Positions 46,293 to 59,354 of a stretch of 64,000 nt of DNA are shown piece after piece. The notes under the pieces were generated by a model. It was not told where the DNA came from, did not search any database, and saw only the letters and a program-made list of their open reading frames with translations. Location: contig NC_058506.1 in assembly GCF_020382885.2 (NCBI RefSeq), positions 23,155,818 to 23,219,817 on the forward strand. The letters are read 5' to 3'. The translations under genes were made by a program, and so were the position numbers. How positions within the stretch are numbered: the first letter of the stretch is position 1; each line of letters begins with the position of its first letter. The DNA is from Scatophagus argus. Lineage: Eukaryota > Chordata > Actinopteri > Scatophagidae.

Positions 46293-48738
46293 TTAAAAAA
46301 AGAAGAAAGAAAAATTTCTGTGTATGTAAAAATATACTAACAAATAAAGTTTGAAGAAATCTAAAATGACAGTATGATGATGACAAAGTGACTATCAGAA
46401 GCCACGAAACAGCACACAAACCAAGCAGAGCACACATCGTGCAGCCTGGTGCCATACAACACAATCAGTGCATAGATCATTCACGCAGAGCAATTAGATG
46501 CAGAGGAAAGTATTCACAACCAATTAACAAAAAATATAAAATCTAAAATCAATTGATCCTAATAAGATTTTAATGGAGATTGTATTAAAGTTGGAATAAT
46601 ATTAATATCAGGTGTTGAATATATAAAAATAAAATATTATATATAATAAATATATATTATAAAATATATAAAATATTAATACCCTGTTAAAATACCACTA
46701 CTGAATGTCATGGTGGGATTTTCTTCTGAAATAAAAAATGGTGACATCTGCTGGCAGATGCTTGGTTTTACAGATGGAAAAACTACAAATTAATTGAAGC
46801 TGGGACCGATAAAGCATTCTCATTTTTCTTTGTGAATGTATGTCTTGGAGTTCACGTGAGCCACAGATCTGTGAACTGAATCTGTAGCTTTAGTTATGTA
46901 GTGTTATAGTGACCAAGTAATGACCTGGTGAACTGACTGTTATAGCCCTGTTATAAATAACATCCTGGGTAAAGCAGAGGGCAGGAGATAAACCTGAATT
47001 GGGGTACTAACAGTTATTACATCCTGTCTGTTTGTCTTTCAACCTGTGAAGGAATGTCTTTAAAGCTCCATACAAAGAACCAGAGACACATTAGAAAGTA
47101 TAAAATGAGATGGAGTCTTCAACCAGTGGGGCACAGCTCTGAACTGCTTGCTGCTGTGTGGTTCTGTGTGTTGCCTCCTCTCTATAGAGATAAAAACATT
47201 TTGGTGCATGCTGTCTTCCGGATTTGTTGTGTTTTCCTTTGCTTAACTCACTATAGGCAGAAATGAAATTGCCATAACAACGTAAAAGGCTAACTGTTTG
47301 TTACAGGGTAGCACTGTGGGGGCGTTTAGCTGGAACCACACAGTCAGAACAGAACAAATACCCACCCACACTCTGCTGAATGTGCAGAGTGCCATGAAGG
47401 CCCAAAACCTCAGACTAGCTGAGTCCTGAATATAAGACACATTCAAATGTGTGCCACAATATACTCATACTCTAATCACTACATACATCACCTTGTCATT
47501 CTGCCAGTAGCTGAACGTTGCTGACAGAATGATAAGACGTTGATGATGGAATAACAACAGTCTTGTGGAGACACAGACAGTTTGCTGTGTCTCAGTAACT
47601 GACATGCTAGAAATAACCCAGTTTACTATTGAAGGAATCTGACTGTCACTGAGATGGATTCACTACTAAAACCAAAGTCTACAAAGAGTTTGGCACCAGT
47701 CTGACTGACAGTCTGTCTCTGTATTTTTACATTGTGTTGTGACCACTCATACAGTCAGGATCTGTCCGGGGTTGATCATTAACCAGTCAATAAGTTGCTG
47801 AGTCCAGCCACTACGCAGTCCAGCCTCGAGAAGCTTGACCACATCTGCCCGCACTCTTATTTTATTCATCTCTTCTTTAACCCCTGTACTTTCTGCCTCC
47901 ACAGTATAGACAGACCAGGTGAGTTCAGACCATCTTTGATTTGATATCTTCACTCTAGTCTGTGACTGAAGACAGCTTTGCTGCCAGTCAGTTTCAGTGC
48001 TGCTAAAATCTGTAATTTATAAAGTGGGTCATAAAGATGTTTTTTAATTGTACTTAAGTAGAAAAGATGCCAACAGCATACAGACGGTATATATAATCAT
48101 GTAAACAGTGTCAGTGGATTCATACAGTTCATGTAGTTCAGTGTTTTCTGTGTATTTAGTGTACTGCAATTTGACCAATAAAAGGTTCTGAAACAGTAAC
48201 CTTTAGTCTGCTGGTAAACACAGCAGCCATGTCTGAAACCTCAGCTGACTTAAAACCTGCTGCACAGATACATTATGTACTCCAGGACAATGAAAAAACA
48301 CAAACATTTCAATAGTGCGTTGTTCACAGCTGTTGGCCTGTCGATCAAACACTTTGGTCCAGTCCGAAACATACTGGCAACAACTGAGTGGATTGCTGTG
48401 ATGTATGATCCAAACAGGATGTATCCTAACAACTAATCCCTGGACTTTTCCTTTCACAGTACCAAAAGACAAAATTTAATATACCACAGCTTTTGATAGA
48501 AGTTTGTTAGTGCATGTATAGTACTGTTTCATATTAATTAGATCACTTAAGAGCAGAAATATAGCCTTTGTTGCATCATATCCCTCAAACTCCCCATGGC
48601 TCCATCATGGCTTTCACAGTCTTTTCGTGGTCTGACCAGCAATAATCTGATCTCCCTCATCACTAGTCGAAGACATGTAATCTGGCAGTGATAATGTGGT
48701 AATAATCTAGTAACTGATGATGTCTCTGTGTCTTTCAG
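46293..48738. other. Intergenic region before serpinf2, possible leader exon
   Basis: No coding exon seen. AT-rich sequence at 46590-46680. A - strand ORF at 47747-47953 (NKIRVRADVVKLLEAGLRSG) reads protein-like but has no family I know. On the + strand a donor cagaccag/gtgagt at 47918 could end a non-coding serpinf2 exon that joins the acceptor at 48738. Confidence 0.35.
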
Positions 48739-48753
48739 ACTGGTTGTGTGGAA

Positions 48754-51700
48754 ATGAAGCTGTGTCTTCTTCTTTTCTTGCTTTGTCTCTGCTGTCCAGG
48801 ACTGACAGTAAGAACTAAGTGTTTCTGTTCATTGGCTGTTTAATGGACCAGATATAACCAAACTTTTCAGAAAGTTGTCTGTCTGTCCTCCTGTCTTCAG
48901 GAGGGGCCCAGTGTAGGAAGTCCTGTCAACGAAGAGAAGGCCACAGAGGAGGGTGTCCACAGCTGTGGAGGGAGGAGGTGGTTCAACCCTGATGAACGCA
49001 GGTCAATAGGAGGTGCCATAGAACGACTGGGTTTACAGCTTCTGGAAAAGCTTTCTATAGGTCCACTGCAGCCCAATGTTGTCCTGTCACCTCTCAGCCT
49101 GACCTTTGCCCTTGCTCATCTCACCCTGGGTCAGTTCGAGTTTAATTTCGTTTTTCATAAAAATCAAGAAATCAGTATTCAGCCAGTTGTACGGCGGGAT
49201 TTTTCACTAATTCACATTTCACATTTGGTTGTATACACAACAAAGGTACGACACCAGGTCTTGTTTCCATGTCCTCATTAGGCTCAGACACACTTAATAA
49301 AGTCTAAACATTTCAACTGTGGACCACGGAGCAGTGGATAGCATTGTTGCCTCATAGCAAGAGGGTTACATTGCCCCTATGTGTGAGTGTGTGGTTGTCT
49401 GTCTTTGTGTGTCAGCCCTGTGACTGACTGGTGCCCAGTCCAGGGTGTTCCCTGCCTCTCGTCCATAGTCAGCTGGGATTGGCTCCAGCTCCCCGCGACT
49501 CTGATGGATAAGCTGTATAGAAAATGACTGACATTTCAACTGCCAACAAATGTTTTAATGGCATGCTTTGCATAAAGTCCAACATGAATGCTGGGCTGAA
49601 CCTGACAATCTGATACCCTTCCTGATACCCCATACCCTTCCTCTGATTTCTTCCATAGTGTCACCCTTGATTAATTAGTTTCTGGCGACAGAACATCATC
49701 GTAACATCACTGGGCTGCTAGCATGCCTGCACATTTTAAGTCTGATGTCATAAAACATCAAAGCAGTTCTGCCTCAAGAAATGCCGTCACATGTTCACAA
49801 GTTACTCCATTAATTGTTCCTGCACATTTCTTAGAACAATTTGTTGAGGCTGATTTTTTTTTTCTCTCAGGTGCTCGCAATGAGACAGAGAAGCTGCTGC
49901 TGAAGAGCCTCCATGCTGACAGTCTAACATGTTACCATCACATCCTGGGAGGCCTTCTACCTCACTTCAGAAACACATCGTTGGAATTGGCGACACGCAT
50001 GTACCTGAGACCAGGTGTGTGCTGATGAGTGTTAATGATTGGTTTTAACAAGATTGGTTTAAGTTTTGCCTTATCCATCTTTTCCATTTTCTCTCTTTTC
50101 TCTCAGGATTTGAAGTGAAGGTTTCTTTTGTTGAGGACTCTCTGGCCAGGTATCAACTCCTACAATGCAAATACACCCCGAGCTGCACACATTTCATTTC
50201 AGACTGAACTGGTTGAACTCTAACAGATTCTTTAGGTTCTGATTTTCATGTATATGCACCAAGGAAGTAAAACAACAATACAATTTTTTCCTCTTCAGGT
50301 ACCAATCACAGCCTGTCCCTCTGGTCTCTGTGGATGAGGTCAACCAGTGGGTGGAGAATGCCACCAATGGTCACATCCCCAACTTCTTGCAAAGTATTCC
50401 ACATGATGTGGTGCTTATGCTCACAAATGCTGTGTATTTTAAAGGTGAACCATTGCCCTGAAGTCCCCTCAGTAAAGTCCTTTAAACAGTCAAAGTGAAG
50501 ACAGGCAATCAGTGCACAACGCAGAACAGATGTTTCAGCAGTAATGTGAGTGGCAGGATTTCAGAGGAGTGATGACAGATCAGTTAACTTCTATGAAATC
50601 TCAAATGTGTACCTTCTCAGTTATCTGTTTACGGAGTAACTAAACCCCTAAACCACTTTTTTCAGTTGAAAATCAATTTAAATAGGTACTTAGTAGGGTT
50701 ACTGATTGATTCAGATTCAAAACCTGATTTTCTAGAGGAAAGTAGTTGGATTTTCTGTTTTGTGTTATAAATATGCGTAGCAATTCAATTGAATTTTTAT
50801 TTATATAGCATCTTATACAATCAAAATTGGCTCTAGGTGCTTTACAGAAATCCAGAGCCTGAACCCCTGAGCAAGCAGACAGTGGCAAGGAAAAACTCCC
50901 TTTTAACAGGAAGAAACCCTGAGCAGGACCCGACTCACAAGGGAGAACCATCCTGCTGATAGTCGGCCAGGTGAAGGAGGAGAAGAAGAGGTAGACAGGA
51001 CAGAGAGGATGAAAGAGAGAGAGAGAGAAACATACATGCAATAAACATCATATATTACAAAGGACAAACATGACAGGTTGTTATAAATGGAATTCTGAAG
51101 ATTATGTATTGGTTTTTTAGATGATATGTTGTTCAAGTTAGGTCTAATAGCACTACACAGAAGAACGACATGGGCAGATGTTGACAGTAGACACTGGGTT
51201 TGTCACTGGGTTTGTCAGAGGATGCAGTTCAACATGTAGATCTGGATGGAGAGAAACCTGCAGAAAGATACAGAGAGAGAAAGAAAGGGAGGGAGAGACA
51301 CAAAACTACGAGGACAACTGGACACACAGTTAGTGACAGAAAATAATGAATTATATGTTGATCTGATGAGGGAAGAGGAGGGGAGAGGAAGAAGAGGAGA
51401 GGAGGTAGGGGAGTAAAGATGGTGGTGGTGTTGTGGGGGTGGGGGAACTGCCCTATAGCAGCGTAGCTATGATAGTCACACCTGTTCTACCTGCGGCTGT
51501 CTGCCAAGAAGTGACTGTAACTATGGCTACCAGCCCTACACACTTTGTTTGAGGCTAACTATACGCTTTACTAAACAGAAAGGTTTTAAGTCTGGTGTTA
51601 AAACTGGAGGTGGCGTCTACCTGTCGAACCCAGATTGGCAGCTGGTTCCACAGCAGGGGTGCCTGATCGCTAAAGGCTCGTCCTCACATTCTACTTTTAT

Positions 51701-54700
51701 GAAATCTGGGAACTGCAAGTAAACCTGCACTCTCTGATCTGAGTGTTCTATTGGGAATATATGGGACTATTAGATCCTGCAGGTATGGTGGGGCTAGTCC
51801 ATTTAGGACCTTATATGTAAGTAGGAGAATTTTAAAATCTATTCTGAATTTTACCGGAAGCCAGTGAAGAGAAGCTAAGATGGGGGAGATATGATCCCTT
51901 TTACTGATTCCTGTCAAAACTCCAGCTGCTGCATTCTGGATCAGCTGCAGGCAATTAATAGAGTAATTTGGACATCCTGTTAATAATGAGTTGCAGTAGT
52001 CCAGCCTAGAAGTAACAAAAGCATGGACAAGTTTTTCATCATCACTCTGAGAGAGGACACTCCTAATTTTAGCAATATTATGGTGGTGAAAGAAGGCGGT
52101 CTAAGAGATCTGTTTAATATGGTGGATAAATGACACATCCTGATCAAAGATAACGCCGAGGTTCCTCACAGTCATACTGGAGGCCAAAGTAATGCTGTCC
52201 AGAGAGAGAATATTATCAGCTGTCCTAGTTCTGAGATGTTTGGGGCCAAAAACAATGACCTTAGTTTTGTCTGAGTTTAATAATAAAAAATTGGAGGTCA
52301 TCCAGTCCTTTATGTCCTTAAGACATGCCTGGAGCCTGGCTAATGGCTCTGTTTCTTCAGGCTTTACGGATAAGTACAACTGAGTGTCATCAGCATAACA
52401 ATGAAGGTATATAAAGTGGCTGCAGTGTTGTTGAGAAAGCAATCAATGTCTGCAGTAATATTTGAATCAGTACGCTCTCAATTGCAGTCTACAGGTTGAA
52501 ACGTGCTATTACAACTGAATTCTATGAGTGGCTGAGCTGGAGGCAGATGACATTTTGGAGGCTGCTTATGTCACCAACCACCCTATCACCAACCTGAACC
52601 TCATGAGTTCAGGTTGTCAAAAACTGATTTTACTCACTTGGTAATGATGCTGTGTTTCTCAGGTGAATGGCAGACACGATTTGACCCCATGGTGACCTCT
52701 AAGGGAGTGTTCTATCTGGACAACCAGAACTCTGTGTTAGTGGACATGATGAAGTCTGCCCAGTACCCGCTCCGCCTGCTGGATGATCCAAAACTAGAAG
52801 CACAGGTAACACCGGATTTGGCATGGGTTCATCAGTGATGTTGCTGATACTGTCCATAACCACAAGAGGAATCAACACTTTTCACTCCAATGCATGATTT
52901 TTCTTTTTATCTGTATTCAAAAACAAATATGTGTGTCTCGCATCTTTATGTCTCTCTTTTGTGACCAAATGTCTCAGTTCAAAGAGGACAGTCTGGATTT
53001 TGAACCCTAACCCTCATGAATTCTAATGGAAGAGTAATTTTACTTAGGAGTGATTAAGATTTTGTTTGAATCTGACAAATATGACTTATGATTTTTTTTA
53101 AATCAAATCTGTGGTCATAGCAGAGTTAAGGTTGCATCAAGACCCTGGACATCCTATGTTAGTTTGCATTGTAGGATCCCCAGGACAAGCTGGAAGACAT
53201 GGTTGGCCTGCTTTACTTAGCCTGCTGCCACCGATGTTTAAAGCTTCTTGCCACTTTGACTGAACAGCCAGTCATAGACAAATGTTTTCAGTGACCATGG
53301 TTGAAATAAGTTATGTTTTAAAAATGTTTTTTGTCTTTTTTAATTTTGTTCCTTTTACCTTTTAATCACCATGTATTCCAACAGTCTGTTGAGAGTCAAA
53401 AGTGTGAACTTGAGCAACATAACTGGGACTCAAGTCAGACTTAAATCACAAGTTGATGACTTTAGACTTGACAGAATCAACTCAATTTGGACTCTCAAGA
53501 TTTCTCTTGAACTTTAGCCTTTTGACTTGAAAATAATCAATCACAATTTAAAAAGCCACCAAACAATTACTTTCATTCATTAACTGAATCAACTAACGTT
53601 AACATTATCTGTCCAAATTTAACATCCACCATGCACCAAATGCAGGGGGATTTTCTATTTGGACTATCTCCACACTGGCAGTTTGTACCAAAACAGTAAC
53701 ATAAGAAAACACTGCTGAGAGTATCTACCGTGTTTTGGTGTCGTTTACGGGCAGCTGCTTCTGTCCATTGCTGTCTGTGTTGGAGTTTGATACACATAGC
53801 AACAAGGGCTCCATGGTGCAATTAAGTGCAGCTGGTATACAAAGAATAAATGAATTGAGGCATGGAAAAAGTCTGGATCAGAATTTACAGACAAAGATGC
53901 CACAACTTTCCACTTTGTTCAGCATTTGTAGTTGCACATAGAAGTATAAGTCTATCAAGTCTGCCTTAACTTGGTTTTTGACTTGGGAGTGGAGTACAAA
54001 GACTTGACACATACTTGTGTCAATGACCTTTTGAGTTAGTCCATATGAAATGGAACAAAAAAGGTTCTTTTTTCTTATACAGGTTGCCAGTTTTCCCTTC
54101 AAGGGAAACACCAGCTTCATAATTGTCATGCCCTTGCCAGGCAGAGGAAACGTGTCATCAGTGCTTCCCAAACTGAACATCTCAGACCTTTATGGACGTC
54201 TACCTCAAGAGAAAATAATGCAGGTCAACTTACCCAAGATGAAGCTACAGTACCGCCAGGAGCTCCAAGAAGTCCTGACCAGCATGGGTGAGAATATTAG
54301 CTTCACTAAAGGGAAGAAACAACAAAGGGTGATACACAGCACTAAAGGGCAACATGTTGTGTAGTGTGAGATTTGACAATGGTCAAACACCTTGGACACA
54401 TTATGGAGACATAAGAAGTGGTCAGTTTACAGTAGCCTAAATGTTCCAATCTGGGGAATCAGTGTGATACACTGATACTCTGAAGCGTAAGTAGGCACAT
54501 GTACTGACACCGCTGGTGTGTAGGCTTAATTTTTAAACAACTGGTGAGTATTAATACTGCCTGCTGTACTTTGAACAAGAAATGAGACAACTTCTCTTAA
54601 AGCACACCTTTGATAAAATAAATCACCCAGACTCCCAACAATCCTTTCCTTCCTTGTTGGTGCATTGAACCGTGAGTTTAACTTTCTGTGTCTGCATAGC

Positions 54701-55774
54701 TGCTGGTGTCTGTCAGTTAAACGTTGTTGTTGCTCATGACTATGACTCTTCACCACAGAAAGTATAAATTGTGGACACAGTTTCCACATCTGTAATGTAA
54801 AACCAATGCAGAAGTACCTTAAACCTGCAGTGTTTCTGACATCCAACAGGGGGCGACTCCACCAGTGTCAAGCAGAAGTCTGACTGTATGTGAGCTTACA
54901 AGAAAATGAGTCGACTTCTCAGTTGATTTCTGATCTCAGTAAACAGTTTCCTGACGAGTATATGGTCTCAGTTGCTTGAAACAAGCAACCTATGTTCATT
55001 TAGTGAATAATGATCTCATTCAGAGTCAAACATATCATAAAGCAGGGGGTGACTCAGGGCAAGGGTACCTTGTGATTAACAAGTTGCTACCATAGGGGTC
55101 CTCAGGTTCTCAGCCAGATCCAACTAGGACATCCTCCCTAGATTTTCCCTCTTATCCAGATATGGTCACTTTCTCTTAGAAAAGATTAGGGTTCAGGTTA
55201 GAAGATGATGGCAATGTCCACAATGTTAGTCAACAAACCTATGAGCAATTTCACAGTGGGTTTACACTTTCTGTCCACATGGTCTTTGTGATTACTGTCT
55301 ATGCATAGAATATCTGGCCCTTCAGTCTGTAACTGCCTTCCTGTCTCTCTATCAGGCCTTGGTTCTCTGTTTTCGGGTCCTGATCTTTCTGGGATTTCAG
55401 ACCATCCTCTGAGGGTGACGGATGTTCGCCATGCTAGCACAGTAGAACTCAACGAGGAAGGTGTGGAGGCGTCAGCCACCACTGTTGTTACCTCCACACG
55501 CTCTGTCTCCCTTTTCTCTGTCAACTCTCCCTTCCTCTTTGCCCTTGTCGATGATGCCTCTCTGGCCCCCCTCTTCATGGGCATCGTCACAAACCCCGCC
55601 CCCGACAACGACCGTGTGCTGAATGATGATCCCCATGGCAACAGAACCATGAGTGACCAACCTGTGATGGTGAACAGTAAAGACAGCGACACATTGTGCA
55701 GTGAGATAGAGCCAGCAGAGGGTGGCAGCATGCAGTCATGTAGCGCTCCCACAGGTGACAGTGAACAGCAGTAA
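48754..55774 (+). CDS. serpinf2: Alpha-2-antiplasmin (serpin F2)
   Basis: Eight coding exons: 48754-48807, 48901-49129, 49871-50014, 50107-50149, 50299-50444, 52663-52805, 54083-54287, 55356-55774. Total 1383 bases, 460 residues (human 491). A secreted plasma serpin; in mammals it is the fast inhibitor of plasmin. The first 18 residues form a signal peptide (MKLCLLLFLLCLCCPGLT). Serpin core: NVVLSPLSLTFALAHLTLG, NQWVENATNGHIPNFL, VLMLTNAVYFKGEW, ASFPFKGNTSFIIVMPLPG, and the reactive loop EEGVEASATTVVTST with P1 Arg370-Ser371 (Arg-Met in human), then SVNSPFLFALVDD and LFMGIVTNP. Cysteines before and after the first helices match the human disulfide pair by position. The C-terminal tail typical of this serpin is present (residues 403-460) but has one Lys only. 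The fourth coding exon is just 43 bases. Poly(A) signal at 56106-56111. Confidence 0.95.
49322..49530 (+). mobile_element. tRNA-headed SINE, degenerate copy F
   Basis: Head (ggagcagtggatagcattgt) joined to the body (acattgcccctatgtgtgag) by a deletion that removes the B box. It ends in ggataagctgtatagaaaat. It lies in serpinf2 intron 2. Confidence 0.75.
50785..52480 (-). mobile_element. L2-like LINE 3' half in serpinf2 intron 5 (- strand)
   Basis: On the - strand: [20 protein letters not shown] at about 52400, [49 protein letters not shown] at about 51890, FHKSR, then a long 3' UTR ending in the reverse of ttttatttatatagcatctt at about 50800. Frames are partly intact but broken by stops and an indel near 52090. 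It accounts for most of the 2.2-kb intron. Confidence 0.85.
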
Positions 55775-56111
55775 CAGAGACAGAATCTGCTCCAAACCAG
55801 ACCAGTCAGAACCTGCCTCAGATCTTTCAAAGGAAAAGTTCACCATGTTTGGAGATGCAGCAGTTGTGTTTGTTGCTGAAAGTTAGAACATTGATTTCTG
55901 ATGTGATGAGAATGCTAAAAAATATTCAGTGACTTCATAATACTCTTGTAATACATTTGAAGACAGCAAACAGCAGAGAGAAAATCCACTGAGAGGAAAC
56001 ACAAGACTGTTTCATATAAAACCAAATATTTTCAACTATGCTTTATGATGTTAAAAATCTTTCCTTTGCAGATGTTTTATCTACAAAGTGACAATTTCAA
56101 AAGAAAATAAA

Positions 56112-56770
56112 ACAAAAAGCTGTATTTGTGTTGTTGAAAGAGACTTTAAATTTTGGGTTTGTTTGAAAGAAATTTCAAATAGATTCACACAGAAAAGGAA
56201 GAAAAAGTCCAGAACAGGGAACCAATAATATCAAACTAGTGAAACAATGATTTTAGTCATTCACAGGTCTGGACTTGATGACTGACAACTCTTCATCCTT
56301 CCAGAACTTACCAACTGCATGGTAGTCGAGGTTGAGGTTGGTATTCAAACATTGCGGTGGTCAGGTGGTCATAGGATTCTAGATATCCTTCAGATGTGTT
56401 CTAGAGGTACTTTGGGGGGTTTCAGAGGTCCACAGGAGGTCCCATTCTGCTGTTCTTCCAATCATGTATAAGGTCATCTCAGGTGTCTTTGATGTCAACT
56501 CTGAGTTGATAGCAGTGGTTCAGGTCTTTGATGCGTTTCCTTTGTTTCTCAGGTGAAAGAATTCCCAGCAGGCTTTGGAGCTTTCCTGCCCAGATTAATG
56601 AACTCTCAATGTATAACACTATAAAATAAAAGACCTCTAATGGGTTGGACAGTGATGATGGGAGCAGACTGCACTGGTATTGCTGGTTAAACTCCAGCGC
56701 CCCTTCATGTCTGAAGCTTATTTCTGTCCGTGTTGCGCGCTCCCGGCTCCTCTCCGCCAACTGCGGGGAC
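56112..56770. other. serpinf2-serpinf1 spacer, no gene seen
   Basis: Only about 700 bases separate the serpinf2 poly(A) signal from the serpinf1 promoter. The last part (56700-56880) is GC-rich. Confidence 0.5.
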
Positions 56771-56777
56771 GCGCCGC

Positions 56778-56877
56778 TATAAGCGCAGATCGAGGAGGCG
56801 TCAATGAGGCGAAGCCTCGTCTCAGCTGCAGAGACGGATATTCAGACCGACGCAGACTTTCCAGGAGCGGAGCAGAG
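56778..56877 (+). promoter_or_regulatory. serpinf1: serpinf1 core promoter and non-coding exon 1
   Basis: TATA-like tataag at 56778-56783 in a GC-rich stretch, then a donor cagag/gtgagt with the exon ending at 56877. A start site about 30 bases after the TATA box would give a non-coding exon of about 70 bases. Mammalian SERPINF1 also has a non-coding first exon. Confidence 0.5.
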
Positions 56878-59353
56878 GTGAGTCTTTCTTTCCCTTTACG
56901 CGCAGCTTTCGACTTTTTGATCATTTGCTCTGCGACGTGAAGATAAATTTAGGTTTAATTTGGTACTGCCAAATAGAGATGAAGCACCAGAAAATGTTTA
57001 CAGGCGTCTGTCCAGTATTTGACGAAACAAGCCCTCTCTGCATGATGATTTCAAAACGTTTTAAAGTGTCAGAAAGATGAACTTTCTCCAGTTCATTTCA
57101 GCTTTTCCATCTCAGCTCCTGTCGCTGAGCCAAGAAACACAGTCACAGCTGGAGCTTATCCACTCAACAGTTTATGTAACAGTTCTGATTTCAGCGGAGC
57201 AGACACAGGGTCAGTCCTCTGACACTCTGAAACCAAAATGACTTATGACTTAATCATTAGATACTGCTGTCATTAAATATAATTTACATCTTTATACATA
57301 TTTACGTCTTTGTATGTGTTCTAACTTTTGGTTTTACATTGTTCTCTTGTTATATGGGGAACTTTTTTGCCACAAACATTTCTGTAGTTCTATGGAATAA
57401 TTCGGTGGTCTGGACTGTTTAAAATGTGGTATCAGAGAGTTGATGAGCAGCCAATGAGAAACATTCCTATGAGTCGCAGAGACAAGCAGGAGACTTGCTG
57501 TCTGTCTTCAGTCTGCTGCAGGGCCCTGCAGGTTCCCATCAGTTCTGTTCATATTTTAAACTCCTCAGCGTAGCAGCAGTTCAGACTTAAATTATCCTTA
57601 AAGATCCTTGTGAAACGACTGGTGCATTCAGATGTCCTGCTCAGACTCTGCAGTCTGAATATTGCTGACATGATGGTAAACCTTCCCAAGAAAAGCTCCC
57701 AAACCCCTAAAACTTAGTTTTTTGTGATCAGTTATGTGAAAATTTGTGTTTGAGATCGGGACAAAGGTTGATCTGTTGATCTGATACACTCTGATCAGGA
57801 CTTAAACATGTGACTCTTATGTTTGCTGTGTTGCCTTCATGGTCTGCTGAAAACGTCCGAGTCAAACAGTATTGCATTCAGACTTAAAGGAAAGAGCAGA
57901 ATCTGGGAAAAAAACTGCAACCTCAGAGCTTTTTGGACGACATCTGGATTTCCCATCAGGCGCTGTGTGTGTGTACGTGTGGGGCCTGAGGTTCAGATTT
58001 GTTTTGTAAAACCATGACTGCTGGGTCCAGATGTGTGCAGAAGAACAAAAGAGACATTGTGTGTATGTGTGAGAGAGAGAGTGAGATGAAACTTCTATTT
58101 GACTCCTGAAGAACAAACATTGTAATTCCCTCTCCTAATGACTGGTTTTCTGATGGGCTTGATGAAGGTCTCGATCAGACTCAGGTGGTCTTTGTGGGCC
58201 TCCTTACATCCCGACCCATCACCAGAACAAGTGTTGGTTTTCTGCAGACCACAGATATGTTGAAACTGAATGTCTTTGAAACATTTTATGTTGTGCTGTA
58301 CTGCTGATCTGGTTAATGTAGGGATGAACACACTCGGTCAGGGTTAGGAAAACATTTTGGCTGGAAAAACCTGGTTCTGTTGCTATAAATGCAGCTGGAA
58401 GATGTCGGTTGAAGTAGTCTTGAATCGTGGTCTCTTTCTCTGTCTTTCCTGGGCTTCAGGAAATGTTGTTAATCAACATACAGATTAGCATTTAAGCCAA
58501 ACTACAACCTTTGACTAAACCAAAAAGCTTTTGTTGCCTAAAGCAGAGACATGAGTCTGGACATGAACTCTGGACTCTGGACTCTCAGTCCTGCTCTCTG
58601 AATGTCCACTTGCATCACCTCCCTGTCATGGTACATTAAAGCAATGCTTCATTCGCTCAAGTAAATACCATCCAGCAGCGATTACATTTGGCTGCAGCAT
58701 AATAGCTGAAATAGTATAGTGATGTAGATTTAGATAATTTAGCATCTCTCCCCTGAAATTATACGAAGCACTGCTCTGAAATTATGTGGTTCTGCTGTGA
58801 AAACAAAGGAGGACTTTCCTCTCATTACTGAACGGTTCTGATTTCTTATTCTTTTTATTAGTTTCCTTCTTCATTTGCTTTTTTCTTCTTTTGTTCCTCC
58901 TTGCACTTTTTACTGTGTCTCTATCACGTGTTAGATTTAGTTTAGAGAAAATGCTGAAAAATTCACCACACAGGAGTTGCAGACCAGCAGACAGCAGACA
59001 CACTGAGGAGGTGGAGACCAAACTCTGAGTTAACAGAGAGGGAGGACTGGACTGAGACTCATCAGGAGACACTAACAGACCCCACCTGAACCACCAAGTT
59101 GATCTGGGGCTGCTGGATGAGGACATAATCAGCTGTTTCACACTCCAAATGTTGTTTCTTTTGAAAACCAGTGGGCACAAACAAATTCTAGTTTTTTCAC
59201 CTCACCAAACATGAAAATTCTTTCACCATTAAAAGAAGTTAATGAGTTTCTCCGAGGTCTTGAATCTCTGTCCTCTGTCTCAGCTCCATCTGTCCGCTGT
59301 CTGAGCTCCATCTGTCCTCTGTCTCAGCTCTGGTTTCTGTGTTTGTCCTGCAG
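56878..59353 (+). other. serpinf1 first intron
   Basis: About 2.5 kb without a recognisable exon or large repeat. A 22-bp tandem (ctctgtctcagctccatctg type, three imperfect units) lies at about 59268-59335, just before the acceptor. Confidence 0.5.
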
Positions 59354-59354
59354 G

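Noticed and set aside
47747-47953. - strand ORF with protein-like composition
   Set aside because: Short, without family match, splice partners or conservation evidence; kept only as a note in the intergenic entry.
55198-55830. - strand ORF of 210 codons opposite the last serpinf2 exon
   Set aside because: Antisense shadow of a real exon; no known domain.
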